Shown: positions 25,380-34,535 of the stretch, in pieces
Layout: each line of letters starts with the position of its first letter
Numbering within the stretch: position 1 is the first letter of the stretch
Source: DATKPC01 sp035524275
Lineage (GTDB): Bacteria; Pseudomonadota; Gammaproteobacteria; Burkholderiales; Burkholderiaceae_F
Length of the DNA: 48,719 nt
Assembly: GCA_035524275.1 (NCBI GenBank)
Contig: DATKPC010000094.1
Coordinates: 1 to 48,719, forward strand
Direction of reading: 5' to 3'
Made by a program: the position numbers and the translations under genes
Notes under the pieces: generated by a model
What the model was told of the DNA's origin: nothing
The model's database searches: none
Seen by the model: only the letters and a program-made list of their open reading frames with translations

Positions 25380-28297
25380 CAGGCGACCACCCGCGTTTCG
25401 CCGGGTCCGAACAGGTTGCTCGCGCAGCGCCCGCAGATCGTCGGATGCCCGGCGACGGCGCCGACATCGGTCCGCCAGTGCCAGCAGCGCTCGCACTTGG
25501 CGTGCGTGCTGGGCGTGACGTCGACGCGGATCGTCGAGCCGTCCGCGCCACGGTGCAGTGTCGCCCGGCTCGTGATCGTCACGTAGCGCAGCTCGTCGCC
25601 CAGCGTCGCGAGAAGATCGAAATCCTCGCCCGGGACGTGGACGTCGACCTCGGCCTGCAGCGAGGAGCCGAGCTGTCCCGCGGCGCGCAGCGGCTCGATC
25701 GCGCGCTGCACGTCGGCCCGGATCGCGCGGACGCGATCCCACTTGGCGAGCAGCGCTTCGTGTCCCGGGACGGCCGGCAACTCGTGGAACAGCTCGGCGA
25801 AGACCGTGTCCATCGTGCCGCCCTTGAAGATTCCGTACGCCTCCTCGGCGGTAAAGCTCAGGAAGGGCGCCATCAGCCGCAGCAGCGCGGACGTGACGTG
25901 CCACAGCGCGGTCTGCGCGCTGCGCCGCGCGACCGAGTCCGGGCCGCAGGTGTACAGCCGGTCCTTCAGGATGTCGAGGTAGAACGCGCCGAGGTCCTCG
26001 GAGCAGAACGTTTGCAGCCGGGCCGCGACCGGGTGGAACTCGTAGCGGTCGTAGGCGGCGACGAGCTCGGCCTGGACCTGCGCCGCGAGGGCGATCGCAT
26101 AGCGGTCGATCTCCAGCATCCGCTCGACCGGGACCGCGTGCGCCGCGGCGTCGTAGTCGCTGGTGTTGGCGAGCAGGAAGCGCAGCGTGTTGCGGATGCG
26201 CCGGTACGACTCGACGACGCGCTTCAGGATCTCGTCGCCGATCGACATCTCGCCGGAGTAGTCGGTCGACGCGACCCACAGTCGCATGATCTCGGCGCCC
26301 ATCCGGTCGGCGAGCTCGCGCGGGTCGATGCCGTTGCCGAGCGACTTGCTCATCTTGCGCCCTTGCGCGTCGACGACGAAGCCGTGGGTCAGCAGGCCGT
26401 TGTAGGGCGCGCGCCCGTCGATGGCGCAACCGATCAGCAGCGACGAGTGGAACCAGCCGCGATGCTGGTCGGACCCCTCCAGGTACAGGTCGGCCGGATA
26501 GGCGAGCGCGGCGGCGTGCGACCCGCGCATCACGGTGCGGTGCGTCGAGCCGGAATCGAACCAGACGTCGAGGATGTCGTTGATCTTGTCGTACTCCGCG
26601 GCCTCGTGCGCCGGAAGGATGTCCTCGATCCGCGCGCGGCTCCACGCCTCGACGCCGCCTTCCTCGACGACCTGGGCCGCCTTTTCGAGCAGTTCGAGCG
26701 TCCGCGGATGCAACTGTCCGGTGGCCTTGTGGATGAAGAACGGCAGCGGCACGCCCCAGTTCCGTTGCCGCGAGATGCACCAGTCAGGCCGGTTCGCGAT
26801 CATGCCGTGCAGGCGCGCCTTGCCCCAGGCGGGATAGAAGCCGGTCTGCTCGATGGCGCGCAGCGCGGTCTGCCGCAGCGTCTCGCCGACCGTCTCCTTC
26901 TGCATCACGCCGGCCGATTCCCGCGTCGCGCCGTCCATGCGGACGAACCATTGCGAGGCGGCGCGATAGATGAGCGGCGTCTTGTGGCGCCAGCAGTGCA
27001 TGTAGCTGTGCTCCTGCTGCGACGCGTGCAGCAGGCTGCCGGCGACCCGCAGCGCATCGACGATCTTCGGATTCGCGTCCCAGATCTTCAGGCCGCCGAA
27101 GAGCGGGAAATCCGCGGCGTAGTGTCCGTCGCCCTGGACCGGGTTCAGGATCTGGTCGTTCGCCATCCCGTACGACTTGCACGAATCGAAGTCTTCGACG
27201 CCGTAGGCCGGCGCGGAATGGACGATGCCGGTGCCGGCGTCCACGGTGACATAGCTGCCGAGGTAGACGGGCGAGGCGCGCCGGTATCCGGGGTGCACGG
27301 CCGCGAGCGGGTGCACGAAAGCGACGCGCTCGAGCGCCCGGCCCTCGGATTCGCCGACGATCCGCCCCTTGAGCCCGTAGCGCTGGAGGCAGGCCTCGAC
27401 CAGGTCGCGTGCCAGGATCAGCAGGCGGTCGCCGCAGTCGACGAGCGCGTAGACGAAGTCCGGATGGAAGTTGAGCGCCTGGTTCGCCGGGATCGTCCAC
27501 GGCGTCGTCGTCCAGATCACGGTCGACGTCGGCTTTCCGAGCGCTGCGACGCCGAAGGCCTTCGCGACGCGCGCCTCCTCGGCCGCATCGAGCGCGAAGG
27601 CGACGTCGACGGCAGGCGTCTTCCTGTCGACGTATTCGACTTCCGCCTCCGCGAGCGCGGAGTTGCAGTCGAAGCACCAGTTCACCGGCTTCAGTCCGCG
27701 ATAGACGAATCCGCGCTCCATCATCCGGCCGAGCGTCCGGATCTCGTCGGCCTCGGCCTTGAACGTCATCGTCCGGTAGTGGTTCGGCCAGTCCCCCAGC
27801 ACGCCGAGGCGCTTGAATCCCTGCATCTGCAGCGCGATCTGCTCGGTGGCGTGGGCGCGCGCGCGCGACTGCACGTCGGCGCGCGCCAGATGCTTGCCGA
27901 ACTTCTTTTCGATGTGGATCTCGATCGGCATCCCGTGGCAGTCCCAGCCGGGCACGTACACCGCGTCGAAACCGGCCATCGACCGCGACTTGACGATGAA
28001 GTCCTTCAGGATCTTGTTGACCGCCGTCCCGAGATGGATCTCGCTGTTGGCGTACGGCGGGCCGTCGTGGAGGATGAATTTCTTCGCGCCGCGCCGCGCC
28101 GCGCGGATCCGCGCGTACGTATCGCGCCGTTCCCAATCGGCGACCCAGCCCGGTTCGCGCTTGGGCAGGTCGGCCCGCATCGGAAACGGCGTTTCCGGCA
28201 GGTTCAGCGGGTACTTGCGATGGTCCGCGTTGCCGTCGGCCGGCGGCGCCTTCGCCCCGCGCGGGTTCGGTTTGTTCTTGCCATCCGACATCGTCAT
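25379..28297 (-). CDS. ileS: Isoleucyl-tRNA synthetase
   Basis: Charges tRNA-Ile. At 972 residues it is a normal bacterial length. The class I signatures are GPPYANSEIHLGTA (HIGH-type, about 79-92) and KMSKSLGN (about residue 648). The editing domain contains WTTTPWTIPANQA. The C-terminal zinc-finger region has CERCWHWRTDVG followed by CGRCASNLFG. The first residues (MTMSDGKNKPNPRGAK) are poorly conserved, and the second ATG at 28291 is an equally good start. Sits between ribF and lspA in a typical operon. Confidence 0.97.
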   Translation of the reverse strand: MTMSDGKNKPNPRGAKAPPADGNADHRKYPLNLPETPFPMRADLPKREPGWVADWERRDTYARIRAARRGAKKFILHDGPPYANSEIHLGTAVNKILKDFIVKSRSMAGFDAVYVPGWDCHGMPIEIHIEKKFGKHLARADVQSRARAHATEQIALQMQGFKRLGVLGDWPNHYRTMTFKAEADEIRTLGRMMERGFVYRGLKPVNWCFDCNSALAEAEVEYVDRKTPAVDVAFALDAAEEARVAKAFGVAALGKPTSTVIWTTTPWTIPANQALNFHPDFVYALVDCGDRLLILARDLVEACLQRYGLKGRIVGESEGRALERVAFVHPLAAVHPGYRRASPVYLGSYVTVDAGTGIVHSAPAYGVEDFDSCKSYGMANDQILNPVQGDGHYAADFPLFGGLKIWDANPKIVDALRVAGSLLHASQQEHSYMHCWRHKTPLIYRAASQWFVRMDGATRESAGVMQKETVGETLRQTALRAIEQTGFYPAWGKARLHGMIANRPDWCISRQRNWGVPLPFFIHKATGQLHPRTLELLEKAAQVVEEGGVEAWSRARIEDILPAHEAAEYDKINDILDVWFDSGSTHRTVMRGSHAAALAYPADLYLEGSDQHRGWFHSSLLIGCAIDGRAPYNGLLTHGFVVDAQGRKMSKSLGNGIDPRELADRMGAEIMRLWVASTDYSGEMSIGDEILKRVVESYRRIRNTLRFLLANTSDYDAAAHAVPVERMLEIDRYAIALAAQVQAELVAAYDRYEFHPVAARLQTFCSEDLGAFYLDILKDRLYTCGPDSVARRSAQTALWHVTSALLRLMAPFLSFTAEEAYGIFKGGTMDTVFAELFHELPAVPGHEALLAKWDRVRAIRADVQRAIEPLRAAGQLGSSLQAEVDVHVPGEDFDLLATLGDELRYVTITSRATLHRGADGSTIRVDVTPSTHAKCERCWHWRTDVGAVAGHPTICGRCASNLFGPGETRVVA

Positions 28298-28378
28298 GTC
28301 CTCGGCCCCCTCGGGCTCTTCGAGCAGTTCAACGGACCGCCGCGCGGTCGCGCGGACGGGAAACGGTTCGCGCCCGCG

Positions 28379-29338
28379 CTAGCGCGTGTCGCCGGGCGCG
28401 CCGGCGCGGGCGAGCTCCGCGCGGGCCCGCTGCGCGTCGCGTCGTATCGCGGCGGTCAGCTCGTCGATCGTCGCGTACTTTTCCTCGTCGCGCAGGCGGC
28501 TTGCGAATTCGATGCGCACCAGGTCGCCGTAGATATCGCGGGCGAAGTCGAAGACGTGCACTTCGAGCAGCCACCGTCCGCTGTCGTCGACCGTCGGGCG
28601 CACGCCGACGCTTGCGACGCCGGCCATCGCCCGCGGCGCCACCCCGTGGACGCGAACCGCGAAGATGCCCTGGGTTGCCGGCCGCCGGGCGCCGATGCGC
28701 AGGTTGAGCGTCGGGAAGCCGATCTGCCGGCCCAGTTTCGCGCCATGCAGCACCCGCCCGCTGACGACATACGGGCGCCCGATCAGCCGCGAGGCCCGCG
28801 GAAGATCGCCGGCGAGCAGCGCTTCTCGCACGGCCGAGCTGCTGATGCGCTCGCCGCCGTCGGAGACCGTCTCGATTTCGGCGACGTCGAACCCGCCTCC
28901 GCTGGCGCCGCGCCGGCGCAGCAGCTCGACATCGCCGGCGCGCCGCGCGCCGAAGCGGAAATCGCCGCCGACCACGACGCGGCGCGCGGCGCATCCGCCG
29001 ACCAGGACCTCGTCGATGAAGCGGTCGGCCTCGAGCGCCGCGAGGCGCTGGCCGAAATGCTGCACGAACACGCGCTCGATGCCGCAGGCGGCAAGCGCCT
29101 CGATCTTGTCGCGCAGGTTCGATATGCGCGCCGGCGCGCGTTGCGGGGCGAAGAACTCCCGCGGATGCGGCTCGAAGGTCATCAACGCCGGAACCACGCC
29201 CAGCGCGCGCGCGTCGGCGACGACGCGCGCCAGCAGCGACTGATGCCCGCGATGCACGCCGTCGAAATTGCCGATCGTGAGCACGCAGGGCGCGCGGTGA
29301 CGGGCGGGAGGAATTCCGCGGAGGACCTGGATCGACAT
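28379..29338 (-). CDS. ribF: Bifunctional riboflavin kinase / FAD synthetase
   Basis: Converts riboflavin to FMN and then FAD. The N-terminal nucleotidyltransferase half has TIGNFDGVHRGHQSLL (about 21-36), LMTFEPHPREFF, VVGGDFRFG and RISSSAVREALLAGD. The C-terminal flavokinase half has GRVLHGAKLGRQIGFPTLNL and LEVHVFDFARDIYGD. The length of 319 residues is normal. It opens the minus-strand ribF-ileS-lspA-coaBC operon; the upstream gap to purN (about 190 bases) is divergent and should hold the promoter. Confidence 0.96.
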   Translation of the reverse strand: MSIQVLRGIPPARHRAPCVLTIGNFDGVHRGHQSLLARVVADARALGVVPALMTFEPHPREFFAPQRAPARISNLRDKIEALAACGIERVFVQHFGQRLAALEADRFIDEVLVGGCAARRVVVGGDFRFGARRAGDVELLRRRGASGGGFDVAEIETVSDGGERISSSAVREALLAGDLPRASRLIGRPYVVSGRVLHGAKLGRQIGFPTLNLRIGARRPATQGIFAVRVHGVAPRAMAGVASVGVRPTVDDSGRWLLEVHVFDFARDIYGDLVRIEFASRLRDEEKYATIDELTAAIRRDAQRARAELARAGAPGDTR

Positions 29339-29522
29339 CTCTGACCTGCGTTGCCTGCCTGGACCCCCGCCTGGAGATGGGCCCAGCGGTCGTGCAGCGT
29401 GCGGCCGCGAGGAAAACCGACGATTATAAGGTCGCCCCCGGTGCGGCGTTCGGCGACCGGCATCACGCCCTGTCGTGCCTGGCGCGGGCGGCGCGCGACC
29501 CGGGCGGCGGATGCGTGCCCGG

Positions 29523-29528
29523 TAGAAT
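29523..29528 (+). promoter_or_regulatory. purN: TAGAAT -10 box directly before purN
   Basis: TAGAAT ends only 7 bases before the purN ATG at 29536, so a start of transcription at the usual distance would fall at or beside the start codon. Confidence 0.45.
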
Positions 29529-29535
29529 GGCGCCG

Positions 29536-30258
29536 ATGCGAAACATCGTCTGCGTCATTTCGGGGCGCGGCAGCAATCTCGAGGCCCTGCTTCGCGCCGA
29601 GCGGGCCGGTCGATGGCGCGAGCGCCTCGACGCCGGCGTCGCCGCGGTGATCAGCAATCGACCGCAGGCGCGCGGCCTGGATGTCGCGCGCGAAGCCGGC
29701 GTCGCCGCGCAGGTCCTCGACCACGCCCGGTTCGCCTCGCGCGAGGAATTCGAGCGCGCGCTCGCCGCTGCGATCGACGCGCATGCGCCATCGCTCGTCG
29801 TGCTGGCCGGCTTCATGCGCGTCCTCGGGGCTGCATTCGTCGCCCGCTACGAAGGCCGGATGATCAACATCCATCCATCGCTGCTCCCGGCTTTCGCGGG
29901 GCTCGATACGCATCGACGCGCTCTTGCTTCCGGCACGCGGATCCACGGGGCGACGGTCCATTTCGTGTCGCCGGAGGTCGATGGCGGCGCGATCATTGCC
30001 CAGGCCGCCGTGCCGGTGCTGCCGGGCGACACCGAGAGCGTCCTTGCGGCACGCGTGCTGGCCGCGGAGCACCGGCTGCTGCCGCGAGTCGTCGAACTCG
30101 TCCTCGACGGACGGGTCGCGTTGCGCGAAGGCCGAATCGCGGCCGACGGCGTCGATGCCGCGGAATTCCTGGCCTTCGAGGCGCAGCCGATGAGCGGAAA
30201 CGGACCGCGCGGCCAGGCAAGTGGCCAGCCCGCCGGCCCGATGCTGCACGTGCCATGA
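29536..30258 (+). CDS. purN: Phosphoribosylglycinamide formyltransferase
   Basis: Third step of purine synthesis: transfers a formyl group from 10-formyl-THF to GAR. The start at 29536 (MRNIVCVISGRGSNLEALL) fits the family and gives 240 residues. Active-site segments are INIHPSLLPAF (Asn, His) and VHFVSPEVDGG (Asp). The C-terminus is about 25 residues longer than usual (after FLAFEAQPM) and is Gly/Pro-rich. The stop overlaps the next gene's start by 4 bases (ATGA). First of three coupled genes, purN-methyltransferase-mscS, whose functions look unrelated. Confidence 0.95.
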   Translation: MRNIVCVISGRGSNLEALLRAERAGRWRERLDAGVAAVISNRPQARGLDVAREAGVAAQVLDHARFASREEFERALAAAIDAHAPSLVVLAGFMRVLGAAFVARYEGRMINIHPSLLPAFAGLDTHRRALASGTRIHGATVHFVSPEVDGGAIIAQAAVPVLPGDTESVLAARVLAAEHRLLPRVVELVLDGRVALREGRIAADGVDAAEFLAFEAQPMSGNGPRGQASGQPAGPMLHVP

Positions 30259-31628
30259 AGCGGGGAACCAAGTCGAGAATGAAGCCGGCGATGAAGCCGG
30301 CGATGAAGCCGGACATGAAGCCGGCCACGAACCCGGGACGAGGCGTGCGCCCGTCGTCGGCGGCCGTACCGCCGCCGGTGGTCGATGCGCTGGCCCAGCT
30401 GCTCGCCCGCGTGCTGCGTTTCGAGGGCCCGGCGGATTCCGCAATGTCGCGTTTTTTTCGCGACCGCCCGCAGCTCGGCGTTCGCGACCGCGGGCTGATC
30501 GCCGAGGGCGCCTTCGACGCGATGCGACGCCTGTCGACGCTGGCGTGGTCGATGAATCCGGCGCGCCCGGAGCGGGCGCCGCGGCTCGCGGCCCTGGTGA
30601 CGCTGGCGCGGCAGCATGGCCTCGACGCGCTCGATCCGAGATCGCTCGGCGGCGACGAACGCGCGGTTCGCCACGCGCTGAAGCTCGACGTGGCGCATGC
30701 ACCGGCCGCCGTGAGGTCCGAGGTACCGCTGTGGATCTTCCGTCTCGTCGAGGCGCAATACGCCGATGCCGTGCCGCTCCTGGCGGCGTGCGCGAGCCCG
30801 GCGCCGCTGGACCTGCGCGTGAACACGATCAAGGCCGAGCGCGACGCCGTGCTCGACGAACTGGTGCGCAGCGGCACGCGCGCGCGACCGACACCGTACT
30901 CGCCCGACGGCATCCGCCTCGTCGACAAGCCGGGCCTGACGCGCTGGCCCATCTACAAGGAAGGCCGCATCGAGGTCCAGGACGAGGGCAGCCAGCTCGT
31001 GGCGCGCCTGGTCGCGCCGCGCCGCGGCATGATGGTCGCCGACCTCTGCGCCGGCGCCGGCGGCAAGACGCTCGCGCTCGGTAGCCTGATGCGCTCGACC
31101 GGACGCATCTACGCGTTCGACAACAACGCGCGACGGCTTGCCGGGCTGCCGCCGAGGCTCAAGCGCAGCGGCCTGTCGAACGTCCATCCGGTGGCGATCG
31201 CGAGCGAGGGCGATCCGCGCGTGAAGCGCCTCTCGGCGAAGATGGACCGCGTACTCGTCGATGCGCCCTGCTCCGGCAGCGGCACCTGGCGCCGCAACCC
31301 GGACCTCAAATGGCGATTCGACGAGCACGAGATTGCGCGGCTCGGCGAGATCCAGGCGCGCCTGCTGCGTGCCGGCGCGCGGCTCCTCAAGCCGGGCGGG
31401 CGCCTCGTCTACGCGACGTGCTCGCTGCTCGAAGCGGAAAACCAGCGCCAGGTCGAGTCCTTCCTCGCCGAGGACACGCGATTCCGTGCCGTCGCGGCCG
31501 ACGAGGTCCTGCGCCCGCAGGGCATCGCGATCCCCGACGCGGCGCGGTTCGCGCCGTGGTTCGTGATGCTGCCGCATCTGCATGCGACCGACGGCTTCTT
31601 TTCGGCGATCCTCGAGCGGCACGCATGA
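30255..31628 (+). CDS. RsmB/RsmF-type rRNA cytosine-C5 methyltransferase
   Basis: A SAM-dependent m5C methyltransferase of the Nop2/Sun (RsmB/F) family, 457 residues from the ATG overlapping purN. The catalytic domain shows DLCAGAGGKTLALG (SAM site), DAPCSGSGTWRRNPD and YATCSLLEAENQRQVE, with the two Cys of the m5C mechanism (PC and TC). The N-terminal RNA-binding helical part is present (LLARVLRFEGPADSAMSRFF). Residues 9-24 are a low-complexity MKPA-type repeat encoded by four 12-base units, unusual for this family; the true functional start could lie after it. Which rRNA position is modified cannot be told from sequence. Confidence 0.92.
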   Translation: MKRGTKSRMKPAMKPAMKPDMKPATNPGRGVRPSSAAVPPPVVDALAQLLARVLRFEGPADSAMSRFFRDRPQLGVRDRGLIAEGAFDAMRRLSTLAWSMNPARPERAPRLAALVTLARQHGLDALDPRSLGGDERAVRHALKLDVAHAPAAVRSEVPLWIFRLVEAQYADAVPLLAACASPAPLDLRVNTIKAERDAVLDELVRSGTRARPTPYSPDGIRLVDKPGLTRWPIYKEGRIEVQDEGSQLVARLVAPRRGMMVADLCAGAGGKTLALGSLMRSTGRIYAFDNNARRLAGLPPRLKRSGLSNVHPVAIASEGDPRVKRLSAKMDRVLVDAPCSGSGTWRRNPDLKWRFDEHEIARLGEIQARLLRAGARLLKPGGRLVYATCSLLEAENQRQVESFLAEDTRFRAVAADEVLRPQGIAIPDAARFAPWFVMLPHLHATDGFFSAILERHA

Positions 31629-32995
31629 CGTCGAACGCGCCGGTCCCTTCCGCGCCGATCGTCGAATTCATCGACGCGATCGCCAGCGGCCTTCGGCAGC
31701 CGTATCACGCATGGACCGCGGTCGCGATCGTCGTCTCGCTCGCCGGGGCCTGGCTCTTCGGCCGCTTCGTCCGCCGACTGGTCGCGGCGCGGGTCGATCG
31801 GCTCAACGCGGCCGCGGCGTCCCGCGGCACGGGCGTCGACCTGCTCAAGTTCTCGATCGAAGGCCTGCGTCGCCTAGCCACGCCGATCGCCGCGCTGGTC
31901 CTGCTGTGGCTCGCCGCGGTGGCGTTGCGCGCGACGCACGTCTTTGCCGCGCCGGCGGACGGCCGCATGCTGCGCGAGGCGGCAAACCTCATCGGTGCCT
32001 GGGGGGCGATACGGTTCGGGATGTTCGTGCTGCGGCGCGTGTTTCGCAACCTGGCGTTGATCTCCGCTTTCGACCGCGTCATCGGCCTGGTCGTCTGGGG
32101 CCTCGTCGCGCTGCACCTCACCGGGCTCCTGGACGACGTGATCGCGTGGCTCGACGCCACGAAGATTCCGGCCGGGCACGCCACGGTCTCGCTGTGGAGC
32201 GTGATCAGCGCCGCCGTCGTGATCCTGGTGGCGCTCCTCGCGGCGCTCTGGGCCGGCTCCGCCGTCGAGAGCCGGCTCGACGCGATCGACAGCCTCGACA
32301 CCAGCGTCCGGGTCGTCCTCGGTCGCGTGGCGCGGGCCCTGCTCCTCGTCGTCGCCGTGCTCGCCGGCCTGCAGTTCGCCGGGATCGACCTCACGATCCT
32401 TTCGGTCTTTGGTGGCGCGCTGGGCGTCGGCCTTGGCCTCGGCCTTCAACGGATCGCGAGCAACTACGTGAGCGGTTTCATCATCCTGCTGGACCGCAGC
32501 CTGCGCATCGGCGACATCATCGCGGTCGACAAGTTCAGCGGGACCGTCACGCAGATCAACACGCGCTACACCGTGGTCAACGGGGGCGACGGGACCGAGG
32601 CCATCATCCCGAACGAGATGCTCGTCTCGACGCCGGTTTCCAACCAGTCGCTGTCCGACCGCAGGGTGCGCGTCGCGATCCGCCTCTGCGTCGCCTACGG
32701 CACCGACCTGGAGGATGCCCTCTGGCGCATGCAGGCGGCTGCGAGCGCCAATTCGAGGGCCCTCGCCGAACCGGCGCCGGTCGCGCTGCTGACGGCCTTC
32801 GGCGCATGCGGTGTCGACATCGAACTCGGATTCTGGATCGCCGATCCGGGGGCGCGCGGCCTGGCCTGGAGCGAGGTGGCCCGCGCGGTCTACGCGGATT
32901 TCCGCGCCGCGGGAATCCAGATCCCCTTGCCGCAGCGCGAGATCCGGATCCTCGGTGAAGCCCCTAGCCGCGCGTCGATGGAACCCGGCGGCTGA
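31625..32995 (+). CDS. MscS-family mechanosensitive channel
   Basis: A 456-residue inner-membrane channel protecting against osmotic downshock. The start overlaps the methyltransferase stop (ATGA at 31625-31628). Several N-terminal helices precede the MscS core; the pore helix is Gly/Ala-rich (VFGGALGVGLGLGLQRIASNYVSGF), followed by the beta domain (IGDIIAVDKFSGTVTQINTRYTVV) and the IPNEML...VSNQSLSD segment. The extra N-terminal helices place it with the larger MscS-like (YbdG/MscK-like) subfamilies rather than minimal MscS. Confidence 0.92.
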   Translation: MTSNAPVPSAPIVEFIDAIASGLRQPYHAWTAVAIVVSLAGAWLFGRFVRRLVAARVDRLNAAAASRGTGVDLLKFSIEGLRRLATPIAALVLLWLAAVALRATHVFAAPADGRMLREAANLIGAWGAIRFGMFVLRRVFRNLALISAFDRVIGLVVWGLVALHLTGLLDDVIAWLDATKIPAGHATVSLWSVISAAVVILVALLAALWAGSAVESRLDAIDSLDTSVRVVLGRVARALLLVVAVLAGLQFAGIDLTILSVFGGALGVGLGLGLQRIASNYVSGFIILLDRSLRIGDIIAVDKFSGTVTQINTRYTVVNGGDGTEAIIPNEMLVSTPVSNQSLSDRRVRVAIRLCVAYGTDLEDALWRMQAAASANSRALAEPAPVALLTAFGACGVDIELGFWIADPGARGLAWSEVARAVYADFRAAGIQIPLPQREIRILGEAPSRASMEPGG

Positions 32996-33095
32996 CTCGG
33001 CGCCTGCGACGAAGCGCTCCCGTCGCTGCCGCAAGGCGTCTTTTTCGAGGCTTCGACGGGTCCAGATCGGCATCCCGTGCGAACGGCGCCGCAGG

Positions 33096-33101
33096 TACAA
33101 T
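33096..33101 (+). promoter_or_regulatory. TACAAT -10 box upstream of the desaturase
   Basis: TACAAT in ggtacaatgcgg, 155 bases before the desaturase start. If used, the 17-base tandem repeats at 33119-33202 fall in the untranslated leader. The -35 region is poor. Confidence 0.4.
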
Positions 33102-33118
33102 GCGGCACGCCGCGCGGT

Positions 33119-33202
33119 GATCCGGATCTTCTTTGATCCGGGGTCTTCCGTGATCCTGGGTCGTCCTTGATCCCGGGTCGTCCACGATCCTGCGAGTCGG
33201 GG
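33119..33202 (+). repeat. Degenerate 17-base tandem repeat
   Basis: Five consecutive units starting GATCC at 33119, 33135, 33152, 33169 and 33186 (spacing 16, 17, 17, 17). The middle units are gatccggggtcttccgt, gatcctgggtcgtcctt and gatcccgggtcgtccac. Located between the mscS gene and the desaturase. Confidence 0.85.
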
Positions 33203-33255
33203 TCGAGGGGCCGCAGCGCGGTCCTGCGCGGTCCTCGGTGTCTTACGGAGTCTTC

Positions 33256-34455
33256 ATGTACCTTGTTCAATTCCTGGACGGTGGCCTTCTGCAACTGGCA
33301 TGGTGGCAGGTCATCCTCGCGACGCTCGCGCTGACGCACGTCACGATTGCCAGCGTCACCATCTTCCTGCATCGCTCGCAGGCGCATCGCGGCCTCGACC
33401 TGCACCCGATCGCGAGCCACTTCTTCCGTGCCTGGCTCTGGCTGACGACCGGCATGCAGACCCGCGACTGGGTGGCGATCCACCGCAAGCACCATGCGAA
33501 GTGCGAGACCCCGGAGGATCCGCACAGCCCGCAGACGCGCGGCCTGAAAACCGTGCTGTGGACCGGCGCCGAGCTCTACATGGCCGAGGCCAAGAACAAC
33601 GAAACGCTGCAGCGGTACGGGCACGGCACCCCGAACGACTGGCTGGAGCACCACGTCTATTCGCGGTTCACGTGGCACGGCGTGGCGCTGATGCTGGGGA
33701 TCGACCTGATTCTCTTCGGCATCGGGGGGCTCGCCGTCTGGGCGATCCAGATGATCTGGATCCCGTTCTTCGCCGCCGGCGTCATCAACGGCATCGGGCA
33801 TTTCTGGGGTTATCGCAACTTCGAGTGCGTCGATGCGAGCACGAACATCTCGCCGTGGGGCATCCTGATCGGCGGGGAGGAACTGCACAACAACCACCAT
33901 ACGCATCCGACGTCGGCGAAGCTTTCGTCCAAGTGGTACGAGTTCGACCTCGGCTGGACCTACATCCGCATCCTGCAGGCCGTCGGGCTCGCGAAGGTGC
34001 TGCGCGTCGCGCCGGTTCCGCGCGTCGTCGAACCGGCGCGCCGGGTCGACCTGGACACGCTGCAGGCCGTGATCGCCAATCGCTATGACCTGCTGGCCCG
34101 CTACACGCGCGAACTGAAGAAGGCCTACCGCGACGAGCTGGCCCGGCTGCGCCTGCCGCAGGCGGACGCGGCGCGATTCGGGAAGCTCTGGGGCCTGTTG
34201 AAGCGCGCCGACGTGCAGGGCGCGTCGGCCGGCCAGAAGCAGACGCTGAGCGAACTGCTCGCCGTCAGCGGCGTGATGCGTACGCTGGTCGAGATGCGCG
34301 AGGAACTGGCCGCGACGTGGCTGCGTTCGTCGGCGTCCCGCGAGCAGATGCTGGTGCACCTGCAGGACTGGATCGTTCGCGCGGAGGCAAGCGGCATCAG
34401 CGCGCTGCAGGCCGCGGCGCTGCGCATCCGAAGCTACGCGCCGACGGCATCCTGA
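33256..34455 (+). CDS. Membrane fatty-acid desaturase (acyl-CoA delta-9 type)
   Basis: Introduces double bonds into acyl chains, keeping membranes fluid in the cold. The 399-residue protein starts at MYLVQFLDGG (33256), 5 bases after GGAG. The three His boxes of di-iron membrane desaturases are present: HRSQAH (39-44), HRKHH (76-80) and HNNHH (about 215). Four hydrophobic segments surround them. The C-terminal ~130 residues are a hydrophilic helical extension typical of proteobacterial DesA-type proteins. It is monocistronic, with a strong terminator at 34472. Confidence 0.93.
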   Translation: MYLVQFLDGGLLQLAWWQVILATLALTHVTIASVTIFLHRSQAHRGLDLHPIASHFFRAWLWLTTGMQTRDWVAIHRKHHAKCETPEDPHSPQTRGLKTVLWTGAELYMAEAKNNETLQRYGHGTPNDWLEHHVYSRFTWHGVALMLGIDLILFGIGGLAVWAIQMIWIPFFAAGVINGIGHFWGYRNFECVDASTNISPWGILIGGEELHNNHHTHPTSAKLSSKWYEFDLGWTYIRILQAVGLAKVLRVAPVPRVVEPARRVDLDTLQAVIANRYDLLARYTRELKKAYRDELARLRLPQADAARFGKLWGLLKRADVQGASAGQKQTLSELLAVSGVMRTLVEMREELAATWLRSSASREQMLVHLQDWIVRAEASGISALQAAALRIRSYAPTAS

Positions 34456-34471
34456 CTCCCCGTGCGCGGTA

Positions 34472-34519
34472 AGCGACCCACAAAAAACCCGGCATTGGCC
34501 GGGTTTTTTGTGGGTCGCT
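34472..34519. terminator. Rho-independent bidirectional terminator
   Basis: A 22-bp perfect stem (agcgacccacaaaaaacccggc) with loop attg and T6/A6 tracts inside the stem. Placed between the convergent desaturase and rpmG genes, it can serve both. Confidence 0.92.
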
Positions 34520-34535
34520 ACAGCAGCCTTGCTTG

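Noticed and set aside
25268..29344. 1358-codon plus-strand open frame opposite lspA, ileS and ribF
   Set aside because: Arg/Asp/Gln-rich translation with no domain; it exists because GC-rich codon bias keeps the antisense frame open. The minus-strand genes are unmistakable.
33119..33202. CRISPR array
   Set aside because: Units are contiguous 17-mers with no unique spacers and no cas genes nearby.
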